64,000 nucleotides of DNA from JAOUEA01 sp963734685 (GCA_963734685.1 CAVTIC010000007.1:434001-498000); one strand, 5' to 3'; positions 1-7,702 are shown, numbered from the stretch's first letter. The notes: a model not told the origin generated them from the sequence alone. Numbers and translations are program-made.

Positions 1-1
1 G

Positions 2-190
2 GCCGCCGGAGGCGCGGAGCGTCGCGTAGAGGCGATCCAGCGTCCGCGGACTCACGCGCTGGAGGAGGATCGGCGGACGTCGGATCCGAGCCGCGGCGTC
101 GTCTGTTCTCGCGGATGCGCCGAGCGTCCCTGCGATCACGTCGCGCATCTCGTCGCCGCGATCATCCGCGCCGAGGAGGAGGACCGATGA
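2..190 (+). CDS. C-terminal end of an unidentified gene (runs in from the left edge)
   Basis: An open frame enters from the left edge and stops at 188-190. About three quarters of its third codon positions are G or C, as expected for coding sequence here. The visible 62 residues include a short Cys-containing stretch (CSRGCAERPCDH) and end in an acidic tail EEEDR. The stop overlaps the ATG of the next frame in an ATGA, the coupling used throughout the window. I do not recognise the family. The reading rests on codon use and the overlap only, and the true start lies outside the window. Confidence 0.4.
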   Translation, partial: AAGGAERRVEAIQRPRTHALEEDRRTSDPSRGVVCSRGCAERPCDHVAHLVAAIIRAEEEDR

Positions 191-387
191 GCGAGCCGCA
201 GCCGACCGGGCCGATCCTGCGGCGAACGTTCGGACCGGGAGTGACCAGACTCCGCGTACTGACCTCCGTCGAGGAGCGTCGCCGCCAGCGCCGGCGCTTC
301 CGATCCGATCTTGCGATCGCGACGGATCTCGACCGCCGGCTCCGCGGGCCGGGGTACGACCGTGCCAGCGATGCGCGGCGCTGTTAG
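187..387 (+). CDS. Small hypothetical protein, 66 aa
   Basis: ATG at 187 is preceded by GAGGAGGAGG, a strong ribosome binding site, and overlaps the upstream stop. Third positions are strongly GC-rich. The product is arginine-rich (RRRQRRRFRS near the middle) with no motif I recognise. It ends exactly where the remnant of a protease gene on the other strand ends; the two stop codons overlap. Because the surroundings are full of gene fragments, this could be the surviving N-terminus of a longer protein. No function is proposed. Confidence 0.42.
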   Translation: MSEPQPTGPILRRTFGPGVTRLRVLTSVEERRRQRRRFRSDLAIATDLDRRLRGPGYDRASDARRC

Positions 388-623
388 ATGACGTTCGCTC
401 CCAGGCTGACGACCTTCTGACGGATCACTTCAAGCGATCGACCGACGTGCGGGCCGGCGACGCGACCGTGAGGGGCTTCGATGTTCCGGTAGAACTGCAT
501 CACGGCCACCGCTGCAAGCGGGTCTTGTACGAAGACCGGCCCTCCGCTCTCCCCGTGATGCCACCCGACGTTGAACTCGTAGGCCCATGCTCCGCTGATG
601 TCGTACTGAGCGGCCTTGATTTC
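384..623 (-). pseudogene. C-terminal remnant of a trypsin-like serine protease
   Basis: Reading the minus strand from 623 to 384 gives 79 codons that contain HHGESGGPVFVQ. This is the active-site serine motif of chymotrypsin-fold proteases (GDSGGP type), followed by the usual short C-terminal barrel and helix, ending GANVI. An in-frame TAA sits immediately upstream (624-626) and there is no plausible start codon, so the His and Asp parts of the catalytic triad are missing. This is a dead fragment, not a small gene. It sits tail to tail with the small frame at 187-387. Confidence 0.75.
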
Positions 624-685
624 TTACAAGAGCGACAGCTCACGACACGCTAATTTGGGGGCATCCCAAGGCAGAGGAGGGCCCC

Positions 686-1267
686 ATGGGCAAAGTAGTC
701 ATGTACAGCTCGGTGTCGGTGGACGGCTTCATCGCGGACGAGAACGACCAGCCCGGACCCCTGTTCGACTGGTTGTCCAGCGGTGACGTGCCGTTGGACG
801 AGAGCGGCGAGTTGAAGGTGTCGCAGACGTCCTACGACTACACCCGGCCGTACTGGGACCAGATCGGGGCGACCGTCGTCGGCCGCCACGTCTTCGACAT
901 GACGGACGGCTGGGACGGGAAGCCTCCGGGCGGGGTCGACCACGTGGTCGTCGTGACGCACCGGCCGGAGCCTGAGGGCTGGGACCCCGAGGCGCCGTTT
1001 CACTTCGTCGACGGCGTCGAGGCAGCCGTGGCCAAGGCGCAGGAGCTTGCGGGTGACCACATGGTCGAGGTCGCTGCTGGCGACGTCGGTGGCCAGGTGC
1101 TTGCCGCGGGCCTGATCGACGAGGTGCGCATGGACGTCGTACCCGTCGTGTTCGGGTCCGGCAAGCGCTACTTCGGGTCGGCCCACGCGCAGCACCTGTT
1201 GGAGGATCCTGACGTGGTGATTCAGGGCAACCGGGTGCTTCACCTGCGCTATCGGGTGCGCCGTTGA
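686..1267 (+). CDS. Dihydrofolate reductase / RibD C-terminal domain family protein
   Basis: A 193-residue single-domain protein of the RibD-C/DHFR-like fold (YyaP/YwjB type), probably an NADPH-dependent cytosolic reductase of unknown substrate. The start MGKVVMYSSVSVDGFIA is the typical first strand with the SxDGxIA motif. The end, GNRVLHLRYRVRR, matches the usual last strand. In between, VVGRHVFDM and VAAGDVGGQVLAAGLIDEV are the cofactor-binding and GLIDE-like segments. AGAGGAGGGCCCC before the ATG is a strong ribosome binding site. A paralogue lies 0.9 kb downstream. The gene is intact although its neighbours are fragments. It need not be a true folate enzyme. Confidence 0.88.
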   Translation: MGKVVMYSSVSVDGFIADENDQPGPLFDWLSSGDVPLDESGELKVSQTSYDYTRPYWDQIGATVVGRHVFDMTDGWDGKPPGGVDHVVVVTHRPEPEGWDPEAPFHFVDGVEAAVAKAQELAGDHMVEVAAGDVGGQVLAAGLIDEVRMDVVPVVFGSGKRYFGSAHAQHLLEDPDVVIQGNRVLHLRYRVRR

Positions 1268-1299
1268 CCGATCTGGGCGGGTACGCGAAGAAGTCCCGT

Positions 1300-1694
1300 G
1301 GGGGCTGGCGCCGTTCCTGCCGATGCCCGCGGCCGAGCTGTGTGACCGGCCGGTGACGGTAGAGCAGGTTTGGGGCCGGCCCGCCATTGCTGAGCTGCGA
1401 GACCGGCTGGCCACGGCGGACGGACCGCACGAGATGCTGACGCTGCTCGAGGAGGAGCTACTGCGACGGCTGTGCGAGACCGCCGGCCTGGGGCTGGTCC
1501 GCCATACGAGCAGCGTCATCGCGGCGACCAGCGGGGCGGTGGCGATCGGCGACCTGAGGGTGGCAGCCGGTGTCAGCAGCACTCATCTGGCACAGCGGTT
1601 CAAGGAGCTCATCGGCGTCACGCCGAAGCGGCTGGCCCGCACCTACCGCTTCGCTGCTACTGCTGCAACGGGTCCTGGCATAGTCGCCTCCTAG
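1300..1694 (+). pseudogene. Fragment of an AraC-family transcriptional regulator
   Basis: The frame reads GLAPFLPMPAAELCDRPVTV, then a linker helix and an HTH region containing LRVAAGVSSTHLAQRFKEL and IGVTPKRLARTYRF. These match the end of the N-terminal sensor domain and the first helix-turn-helix of AraC regulators of the DUF6597 type. Most of the sensor domain is missing upstream, where the reductase gene stops only about 30 bases earlier. After YRFAATAAT the frame runs into a stop where the second HTH should begin. An ATG at 1323 is in frame but has no ribosome binding site. This is best read as a broken gene. Confidence 0.68.
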
Positions 1695-2123
1695 GGCGTG
1701 GTTTCTTCGGGATGTCCGGCGCGGGAGAGACGTGTCTCCGACTTGCAGTGACAATTCGCGCCGGCCGTCGCCGGCCTCGACGGATCGGCTCGAGAACGCG
1801 CATGCGTCGGCCATGAGCGCCGAACGCGGCCGGAAGTCGCCGGCTTTCCGATGGGAGGTCGGCGGTCCTCGCCGAGCGTGCGCTCGAGGGGTGTCCCTAT
1901 CTCTTCGTTGGCTCCTCGACCACCCGCATTGCTCCGCGGAGTGTCAGGAGATCGAGGCGCAAGCTCGCGAGGCCGAACGGAGGCGTCGTCGGAAGCGTGA
2001 AGCTCGAGTGGCGATCCGCGCCGGTCGCTCGGCCGGCTGAGGTCCGAGAGAAGGGGGCTCTCGCTAGAGTCCCGCGGCGTCCGGCAGTCGTACTGTCGAA
2101 CCCGCTACCGAGGAGGATGCCTG
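1695..2123 (+). other. Intergenic stretch without a confident gene
   Basis: No well supported gene lies between the AraC fragment and the second reductase. One open frame (about 1732-2040) ends in a very basic tail, after a DHPHCSAEC segment that could be the end of a small zinc-binding protein. It has no ribosome binding site and no recognisable domain, so it is not called. ACCGAGGAGGATG near 2109-2121 is the ribosome binding site of the next gene. Confidence 0.4.
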
Positions 2124-2687
2124 ATGCGCAGCGTGACCTATTCGATGGGCGTCTCGCTTGACGGCTACATCGTCGGGCCGGACGGCGGCTTCGACTGGCC
2201 GGGGTTCGACGAGGAGGTCTTTCGCTTCTGGATCGACGAGATACGAGGGGTCGGCGTGCACCTGTTGGGACGACGGCTGTACGAGACGATGCTGTACTGG
2301 GAGACCGCCGACCAGGATCCATCGCTCGACGACTCAAGCCGCGAGTGGGCCGCGCTCTGGAAGCCGCTCCCGAAGGTGGTGTTCTCCACCACGCTGTCGG
2401 CGGTGCAGGGCCATGCCCGCCTGGCCTCCGTCGGCCTGGCTGAGGAGGTCGAGCGGTTGCGAGCCGAGCCGGGGGAGGGCGACATCGCTATCGGCGGCGC
2501 GACTCTCGCCGCCGAGGCGGCCACGTTGGGTCTGATCGACGAGTACCAGGCCATGGTCTACCCGGTGCTGGTTGGCGGTGGCATTCCGTTCTTTCCCCAG
2601 CGCGAGCGCCGGGTGGATCTCGAACTCGTGGAGACCCGCACCTTCAGCTCGAGAGTCGTCTACCTTCGCTACCGCGTGGCGCGCTAG
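2124..2687 (+). CDS. Dihydrofolate reductase / RibD C-terminal domain family protein (second copy)
   Basis: A 187-residue DHFR/RibD-C-fold protein. MGVSLDGYIVGPDGGFDW is the characteristic N-terminal strand and loop, VHLLGRRLYETM the helix after the cofactor loop, and DIAIGGATLAAEA plus LIDEYQAMVYPVLVGGG the conserved C-terminal core. GAGGAGGATG precedes the ATG. It differs clearly from the reductase at 686, so it belongs to a different branch of the family rather than being a recent duplicate. The substrate is unknown. It lies among decayed genes and may itself be acquired DNA. Confidence 0.88.
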   Translation: MRSVTYSMGVSLDGYIVGPDGGFDWPGFDEEVFRFWIDEIRGVGVHLLGRRLYETMLYWETADQDPSLDDSSREWAALWKPLPKVVFSTTLSAVQGHARLASVGLAEEVERLRAEPGEGDIAIGGATLAAEAATLGLIDEYQAMVYPVLVGGGIPFFPQRERRVDLELVETRTFSSRVVYLRYRVAR

Positions 2688-2774
2688 CCCTAGGCGTCCG
2701 GATCGGAGCGGGGGGCTCTCCTTATGTCAACAACGTCCGTGGGAACTACTGCTAGATCGGAGGATCTAGCTCTC

Positions 2775-3059
2775 TAGGCGCGAACGATGGAGATCTGTTG
2801 TAGCCGACCTCGGGATCGTGTGACCGGTAGGCGAGTTCAGCTCGACTTCCTTCGCTCGGACCTCGCTGTCAGAGGCTGCGGTCATGATTCCCACAGGATC
2901 TCTTACGGATGGTGAAGTCTCTTCGGCTGGTCGCGGGTGAAGTCCCGTTGGATACGAGCCGGCCGTCGGCGCTCCCGAAGTAGTTGATCGAGTCCGTGAG
3001 GTCCATCGCGATGTAGATGCTTCCCGTTCGGGTACGTGATCTTGGTAGATGACCTTCAC
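2775..3059 (-). pseudogene. Frameshifted GIY-YIG nuclease family gene
   Basis: On the minus strand, pieces of one protein appear in different frames in the right order. First VKVIY, then ITYPNGK, then IYIAMDLTDSINYFGSADGR, then DFTRDQPK, DFTIRK, ILWES, ASDSEVRAKEVEL, and last DPEVGYNRSPSF. Together they reconstruct a small actinobacterial GIY-YIG-type protein of about 95 residues. Single extra C bases after the VIY codons and after the PNGK codons account for the first two shifts; further indels follow. At least four frame changes exclude a functional product. The reconstruction rests on my memory of the family's consensus. Confidence 0.72.
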
Positions 3060-3300
3060 GCACTCAGCGTATCTGAGCCTCAAACTCGATTTTGGCGGCC
3101 CTTTGAGGTTCCTCGACGACACCACGGCGATGGGGATCGACCAGCATGCTGCGCGCCGAGCTCGGTCGACTTACTCCCAACTTGCTCCCACGAAGTAGCG
3201 AAGACGGCGCCGGTCGGTGTCTCGAGCTCCTCTGGGCCGGCGGATCCTTGCAGGTGAGCGCGCTAACGGTGCTGGACGACGCTCGCCGATCCGTAGCCGA

Positions 3301-3347
3301 CGGGTCTCATAACCCAGAGGTCACAGGTTCAAATCCTGTCCCCGCGA
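3301..3347 (+). pseudogene. 3' half of a tRNA-Met (CAU), initiator-like
   Basis: The sequence has the anticodon loop CTCATAA (3306-3312) followed by CCCAG, then a complete T arm (ACAGG-TTCAAAT-CCTGT) and the 3' acceptor strand CCCCGCG with discriminator A at 3347. The 5' half is not intact: no CGCGGGG acceptor partner exists upstream, and the 5' anticodon stem is disturbed (GGG then an extra T). The GGG/CCC anticodon stem resembles initiator tRNA. A bare 3' tRNA half is what integration of a mobile element at a tRNA gene leaves behind. Alternatively it is a decayed tRNA gene. Confidence 0.7.
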
Positions 3348-3352
3348 CGAAA

Positions 3353-3383
3353 CCAGGGGCGCCGGCTGAGCCGGCGCCCCTGG
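3353..3383 (+). terminator. Strong hairpin after the tRNA fragment
   Basis: CCAGGGGCGCCGGC pairs perfectly with its reverse complement across a TGA-type loop, giving a stem of about 14 base pairs, almost all G-C. It starts six bases after the tRNA 3' end. There is no T-run, as is common for terminators in GC-rich actinobacteria. Position and stability fit the terminator of the former tRNA gene. Confidence 0.65.
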
Positions 3384-3497
3384 CACGTGAGACCGCCTGC
3401 GTGAACACCTCAACCCGGGTCGATCCGGCGAGGGTCCCGCCGGGCCGCGATCGAAGCTAGGATGGCTCGGTCGGACTCGATCGAAGGGGGAACCGGC

Positions 3498-3920
3498 GTG
3501 GCCAAGCGTGACGTGGTGGGGCAGCTCTCGCGGGTGCCCCTGTTCTCCGATTGCTCAAGGAGAGATCTGCAGACGATCGCCCGCGTGGTCAAGGACATCG
3601 ACCACCGCGACGGCACCGTGATCGCACGTGAGGGAGAGCCGGGGGTCGGGTTGTTCGTGATCGTCGACGGAACCGCCGACGTGACGATCGGCGGCAAGAA
3701 GAAGGCGTCGCTCGGGCCCGGCGACTTCTTCGGAGAGATCGCGCTGCTCGATGGCGGCCCTCGCACCGCGACGGTGACGGCGACCTCCGACATCCAGATG
3801 CTCGGGCTGACCGAGTGGGTCTTCAGGGGCCTGATGCAGGAACATCCGTCGATCGCCGTGAAGACCCTGCAACAGATGGCGTCCCGGCTGCGCAACGCCA
3901 CGAAGGCTGCCACCGCCTGA
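3498..3920 (+). CDS. Cyclic nucleotide-binding domain protein
   Basis: A single-domain cNMP-binding (CAP_ED) protein of 140 residues. FVIVDGTADVTIGG, LGPGDFFGEIALLDGGPRTA and TVTATSDIQMLGL are the beta-roll and the phosphate-binding cassette (FGEIALL...RTA). There is no DNA-binding domain, unlike CRP, so it is likely a stand-alone sensor or a partner of another protein. The GTG at 3498 is preferred over an ATG at 3462 because AAGGGGG (3484-3490) lies seven bases before it. A TAGGAT -10 element at 3458-3463 would give a short leader. Confidence 0.83.
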   Translation: MAKRDVVGQLSRVPLFSDCSRRDLQTIARVVKDIDHRDGTVIAREGEPGVGLFVIVDGTADVTIGGKKKASLGPGDFFGEIALLDGGPRTATVTATSDIQMLGLTEWVFRGLMQEHPSIAVKTLQQMASRLRNATKAATA

Positions 3921-3927
3921 GACGCGG

Positions 3928-4728
3928 GTGCGGCTCGGGAGACCGCCGGACGTCGTGCCGTTCCTGACTCGGCCCGACGGCGTCCGTCTCTACCACGAGC
4001 TGCACGGCGACCCCCGGGCGCAGCCGATCGTGCTGCTCGAGGGCATGGGCGGCGACATCCCGGGATGGCGGCGCAACGTTCCGCACCTGGCCACGCAGCT
4101 CCTGGTGGTCGCCTACGACTTCCGCGGCAACGGCGCGTCGGACGAGCCGATCGGTCGGTGCTCGATGATCACCTTCGTCGAGGACACGATCGCGATGCTC
4201 GATGCGCTCGAGATCGACCGGGCGCATCTGTACGGTCAGTCGTTCGGCGCCATGGTGGCACAGGAATTGGTGCTCGCGCGCGCCGAGCGTGTGCGCTCCC
4301 TCGTGCTCGCAGCGACGCATTGCGGAGGTACCCACGTCGTTCCCGTGCCGCGCGAGCCGGTCCCGAAGGGAGAACCGTGGCGGTCGCTGTACGCGCCCGG
4401 CTTCCCCGATGTCCACCCCGAGCACGTGGCCGACGACCTCCGCGTGGGCGCGGCGCAACCGCGACACTCGAACGGCGGGCGCCGACAATGGGAGGCGATG
4501 CAGACCTTCGACACGTTCGATCGACTCCCAGAGATCACGACCCCGACCCTCGTGTTGCACGGGACCGAGGACCGGCTGATCGCGCCGGGCAACGCCGAGT
4601 TGCTCGCATCACGGATCCCCGGCGCGGAGCTCCGGCTGCTCGAAGGCGCCGGCCATCTGTACCACTCGGAGCAGGCGGAGGCCGCCGACGACGCCGTGCT
4701 GGACTTCGTGCGGCGGCATCGATCGTGA
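3928..4728 (+). CDS. Alpha/beta hydrolase
   Basis: A 266-residue alpha/beta-hydrolase-fold enzyme. Visible are the oxyanion region LLEGMGGDIPGW, the nucleophile elbow GQSFGA, the acid in HGTEDRLI and the catalytic histidine in GAGHLYHSEQ. The FRGNGASD strand is typical of the esterase / C-C hydrolase branch. The substrate cannot be inferred. The GTG start is uncertain; another GTG at 3955 would remove nine residues. The stop overlaps the GTG of the next gene, implying coupled translation. Confidence 0.82.
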   Translation: MRLGRPPDVVPFLTRPDGVRLYHELHGDPRAQPIVLLEGMGGDIPGWRRNVPHLATQLLVVAYDFRGNGASDEPIGRCSMITFVEDTIAMLDALEIDRAHLYGQSFGAMVAQELVLARAERVRSLVLAATHCGGTHVVPVPREPVPKGEPWRSLYAPGFPDVHPEHVADDLRVGAAQPRHSNGGRRQWEAMQTFDTFDRLPEITTPTLVLHGTEDRLIAPGNAELLASRIPGAELRLLEGAGHLYHSEQAEAADDAVLDFVRRHRS

Positions 4729-5672
4729 CGGAGGCGGCAGACCCGGAGGTGCGGGCGATCGCGGAGCGACGCGCGGCCGCGCGTGCCGAGCGGGACTTCG
4801 CGTCGGCCGACTCGCTCAGGGACGAACTGGCGGCCGCCGGGTGGACGGTGGTCGACGAGCCCGGAGGAGGGTGGCGGCTGGAGCCCGCCGCGCCGCTGCG
4901 GCCTGCACCCGAGGGCGGACGGGTGCGCCCGGCCGACGTGGCGTCGATGCTCGACGACCCCGCGACCGACGACGTCACCGTTCACTGGGTCGTCGAGGGG
5001 TGGGTCGACGACGTGATCCGCGCGATCACGTCGTTCAGGGCGCACGTCGGCGACAGGCGCGTCCGGTACGTCGTCGCCGACGTGGCCGGTACCGACCCCG
5101 CCGTCTTCGTCACCGGGCACGACGACGTCGAGGTGATCTCGCTGGCCCGGGGCACCGGGTGGGGCGCCGCATGCAATGCCGGCCTCCGCCGCAGCTCGGG
5201 TCGGATCGTGCTCGTGATGGACGGCTCGGTGGAGGTCGTCGGGGACGTCTTCGGTCCGCTCGAGCGTGCACTGACCGATCCCGAGGTCGGCATCGCGGGG
5301 CCGTTCGGCATCGTGACGCACGACCTCCGCGAGTTCGAGGAAGCTCCCGGGCCCGGCCCGTGCGACGCGGTCGAGGGCTACTGCATGGCGATGCGTCGCC
5401 ACGTGCTCGCCGATGTCGGCGGCTTCGACGAGAAGTTCCGCTGGTACCGCACGGCCGACATCGAACTCTCGTTCCGGGTGAAGGATCGCGGGCTGCGCAC
5501 CGAGGTCGTCCCGTTGCCCGTCGTCAGGCACGAGCATCGCATGTGGTTCGAGACGCCTCCTGACGAACGAGCGAAGTGGTCGAAGCGGAACTTCTACCGA
5601 TTCCTCGACCGATGGCGGGGCCGGTGGGACCTGGTGCTTGACCCGCGGCCTCCCGACGAGCCAGGTGCCTGA
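4725..5672 (+). CDS. Family 2 glycosyltransferase with a cysteinyl-tRNA synthetase-like N-terminal tail
   Basis: The protein has 315 residues. Residues 1-50 (IAERRAAARAERDFASADSL followed by RDELAAAGW) match the C-terminal helical segment of CysRS, whose consensus is a run of R..AR..kDf..AD.lRd.L...G. The rest is a GT-A fold: an N-terminal strand with VISLARGTGWGAACNAGLRR, VLVMDGSVEVVGD in the place of the DxD region, and GYCMAMRRHVLADVGGFDEKF plus DIELSFRVKDRG as the acceptor and base region. It resembles rhamnosyl/GT2 enzymes with the classic DxD altered. GTG at 4725 overlaps the hydrolase stop. The fusion is unusual. Confidence 0.75.
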   Translation: MTEAADPEVRAIAERRAAARAERDFASADSLRDELAAAGWTVVDEPGGGWRLEPAAPLRPAPEGGRVRPADVASMLDDPATDDVTVHWVVEGWVDDVIRAITSFRAHVGDRRVRYVVADVAGTDPAVFVTGHDDVEVISLARGTGWGAACNAGLRRSSGRIVLVMDGSVEVVGDVFGPLERALTDPEVGIAGPFGIVTHDLREFEEAPGPGPCDAVEGYCMAMRRHVLADVGGFDEKFRWYRTADIELSFRVKDRGLRTEVVPLPVVRHEHRMWFETPPDERAKWSKRNFYRFLDRWRGRWDLVLDPRPPDEPGA

Positions 5673-5683
5673 GTGCCGGGGGA

Positions 5684-7702
5684 TCAGTCGACGGTAGGCA
5701 TCGGAGGCGCCGGGGGCATCGCGATCTGCGGCGTCCGGGCCGGCTCGGGCGTCGGCACCGCTGCAGCAGCAGCGGCCGACTCCCGCTCCTTCGCCGCTTC
5801 CTGCTGGCGGAGCTCCTCTTCGTCGGGGATCGGCTTCGTCCCCCCCGTGTACGCCTCGAGGTCTTCGCCGTCGATCGTCTCGGTCACGAGCAGCAGCGCC
5901 GAGAGCCGGTCGAGCAGGTCGCGGTGTTTCATCAGGAGGCGCTCGGCCTGATCGTGCGCGTCGGTCAGCAACCGCATGACCTCTTCGTCGATCTTCTCCG
6001 CGGTACCGCCCGAGATGCGAGGACCGTTCGCGAAGAAGGCATTGGGGTCGTCGTGGCCGAGCGAGAGCGGGCCGACCTTCTCGCTCATGCCGTACTCGGT
6101 CACCATCGCCCGGGCGATCTGCGTCGCCTTCTCGAGGTCGTTCTGCGCGCCGGTCGAGACCTCACCGTAGACGAGCTCCTCGGCGACGCGTCCGCCCATC
6201 GCGTAGGCGAGGGTGTCTTTGAGCTCGGGTTCGGTCGCCAGGAACCGATCCTCGAGCGGGCGCGTCATCGTGAGGCCGAGCGCCGCCGTGCCGCGCGGGA
6301 TGATCGTGATCCGGTGCACCGGGTCGAGGTTCTCCGAGTAGTGCGCGACGAGCGCGTGGCCCATCTCGTGCGTCGCGACGCGCGCCTTCTCCTTCTCGCT
6401 CATCACCCGCGACTTGCGCTCGAGGCCCATCGATGCGCGGTCGATCGCCTCCTCGAGCTCGTCCATCGTCACCGCGTTCTTCTCACGACGGGCCGCCAGC
6501 AAGGCGGCCTCGTTCACCACGTTCTCGAGGTCTGCCCCGGTGAAGCCGGGGGTGCGGGCGGCGATCGTGCGCAACTCGACCGTGGGTGAGAGTGCCACGC
6601 CGCGGGCATGCACTCGGAGGATCTCCTCACGCCCTCTCAGGTCCGGGCGATCGACCACGACCTGACGGTCGAAGCGACCCGGGCGAACGAGCGCGGGGTC
6701 GAGCACGTCCGGGCGGTTCGTGGCCGCCATGATGATCACGCCCTTCGAGGCGTCGAAGCCGTCCATCTCGACGAGCAACTGGTTCAGGGTCTGCTCGCGC
6801 TCGTCGTGGGCCCCGAGGCCGGCGCCGCCCACCCCGCCCCGGCCCTTGCCGATCGTGTCGATCTCGTCGAGGAAGACCAGCGCGGGTGCCTTCTCCTTCG
6901 CCTGCTGGAACAGCTCGCGCACCCTCGCGGCACCCAACCCGACGAACATCTCCACGAACTCGGAGCCGCTCATGAAGAAGAACGGCACGTTCGCCTCGCC
7001 GGCCACGGCGCGAGCGAGCAGCGTCTTGCCGCACCCGGGAGGTCCGAGGAGCAGCACGCCCTTGGGGATGCGTCCGCCGAGCCGCTGGTACTTCTTCGGG
7101 TTCGACAGGAACTCGACGATCTCGCGCAGCTCGTCCTTCGCTTCGTCGACGCCGGCGACGTCGGCGAACGTGGTCTTCATCTCCTTGCGGTCGTAGATCT
7201 TGACCTTGTTCTTGCCCATGTTCAGCGCGCCGGAGGCTCCCGCGCCCATCCGCCGGAACACGAACCAATAGATCCCGATCATGATCAGCGCGAACGGCAG
7301 GATGTTGACGAGCAGCGACAGGAACACGCTCGGCTGCTCGAACTCGAAGTTGACCTCGTTGTCCTTGAGGAAGGTGGCGAGGTCCTGGGTCTGGAAGTTC
7401 GGCGCCAGCTTGGTCGTGAACCCCTGCGGACCCCCGTCGGACACGAGCGCGCCCGAGATCGCGGAGTCGGAGATCTTCACGGTGGTCTCGGGGTCGAGCT
7501 GGTCCTGCTCGACGGCGTCGATGAACTCGCTGTAGCTGATCGACTCGCGGGTGGCACCCGAGAGGAACTGGTTGAAGACCAGGAGCGCCACGAGCAGCAC
7601 CGGCACGATCAGCCACGGCGCGAAACGAGGCTTCGGCGGTCCGCCGCCGGCTGGGTCGCTGCCGCGGCGTGAGAACGGAGAACGATCGTCGTTGTCAGGC
7701 AT
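5684..7702 (-). CDS. ftsH: ATP-dependent zinc metalloprotease FtsH
   Basis: A 672-residue membrane-bound AAA+ protease that degrades membrane and soluble proteins. A short cytoplasmic N-terminus is followed by a transmembrane helix (about 29-49), a periplasm-side domain, a second helix (about 127-149), Walker A GPPGCGKT (220-227), Walker B VFLDEID (276-281), the second region of homology with NRPDVLDPALVRPGRFDR, and the zinc motif HEMGH (444-448). Most FtsH proteins have HEAGH; the HExxH ligands are intact but the third residue is Met. The C-terminal tail is Ala/Glu/Pro-rich. GGGAGAA lies before the ATG. It is divergent from the sigma factor gene. Confidence 0.96.
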   Translation of the reverse strand: MPDNDDRSPFSRRGSDPAGGGPPKPRFAPWLIVPVLLVALLVFNQFLSGATRESISYSEFIDAVEQDQLDPETTVKISDSAISGALVSDGGPQGFTTKLAPNFQTQDLATFLKDNEVNFEFEQPSVFLSLLVNILPFALIMIGIYWFVFRRMGAGASGALNMGKNKVKIYDRKEMKTTFADVAGVDEAKDELREIVEFLSNPKKYQRLGGRIPKGVLLLGPPGCGKTLLARAVAGEANVPFFFMSGSEFVEMFVGLGAARVRELFQQAKEKAPALVFLDEIDTIGKGRGGVGGAGLGAHDEREQTLNQLLVEMDGFDASKGVIIMAATNRPDVLDPALVRPGRFDRQVVVDRPDLRGREEILRVHARGVALSPTVELRTIAARTPGFTGADLENVVNEAALLAARREKNAVTMDELEEAIDRASMGLERKSRVMSEKEKARVATHEMGHALVAHYSENLDPVHRITIIPRGTAALGLTMTRPLEDRFLATEPELKDTLAYAMGGRVAEELVYGEVSTGAQNDLEKATQIARAMVTEYGMSEKVGPLSLGHDDPNAFFANGPRISGGTAEKIDEEVMRLLTDAHDQAERLLMKHRDLLDRLSALLLVTETIDGEDLEAYTGGTKPIPDEEELRQQEAAKERESAAAAAAVPTPEPARTPQIAMPPAPPMPTVD

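Noticed and set aside
1732..2040. 102-codon frame with a DHPHCSAEC segment and basic tail
   Set aside because: No ribosome binding site, no second cysteine pair for a zinc finger, and a composition typical of random GC-rich frames. Mentioned only as part of the intergenic stretch.
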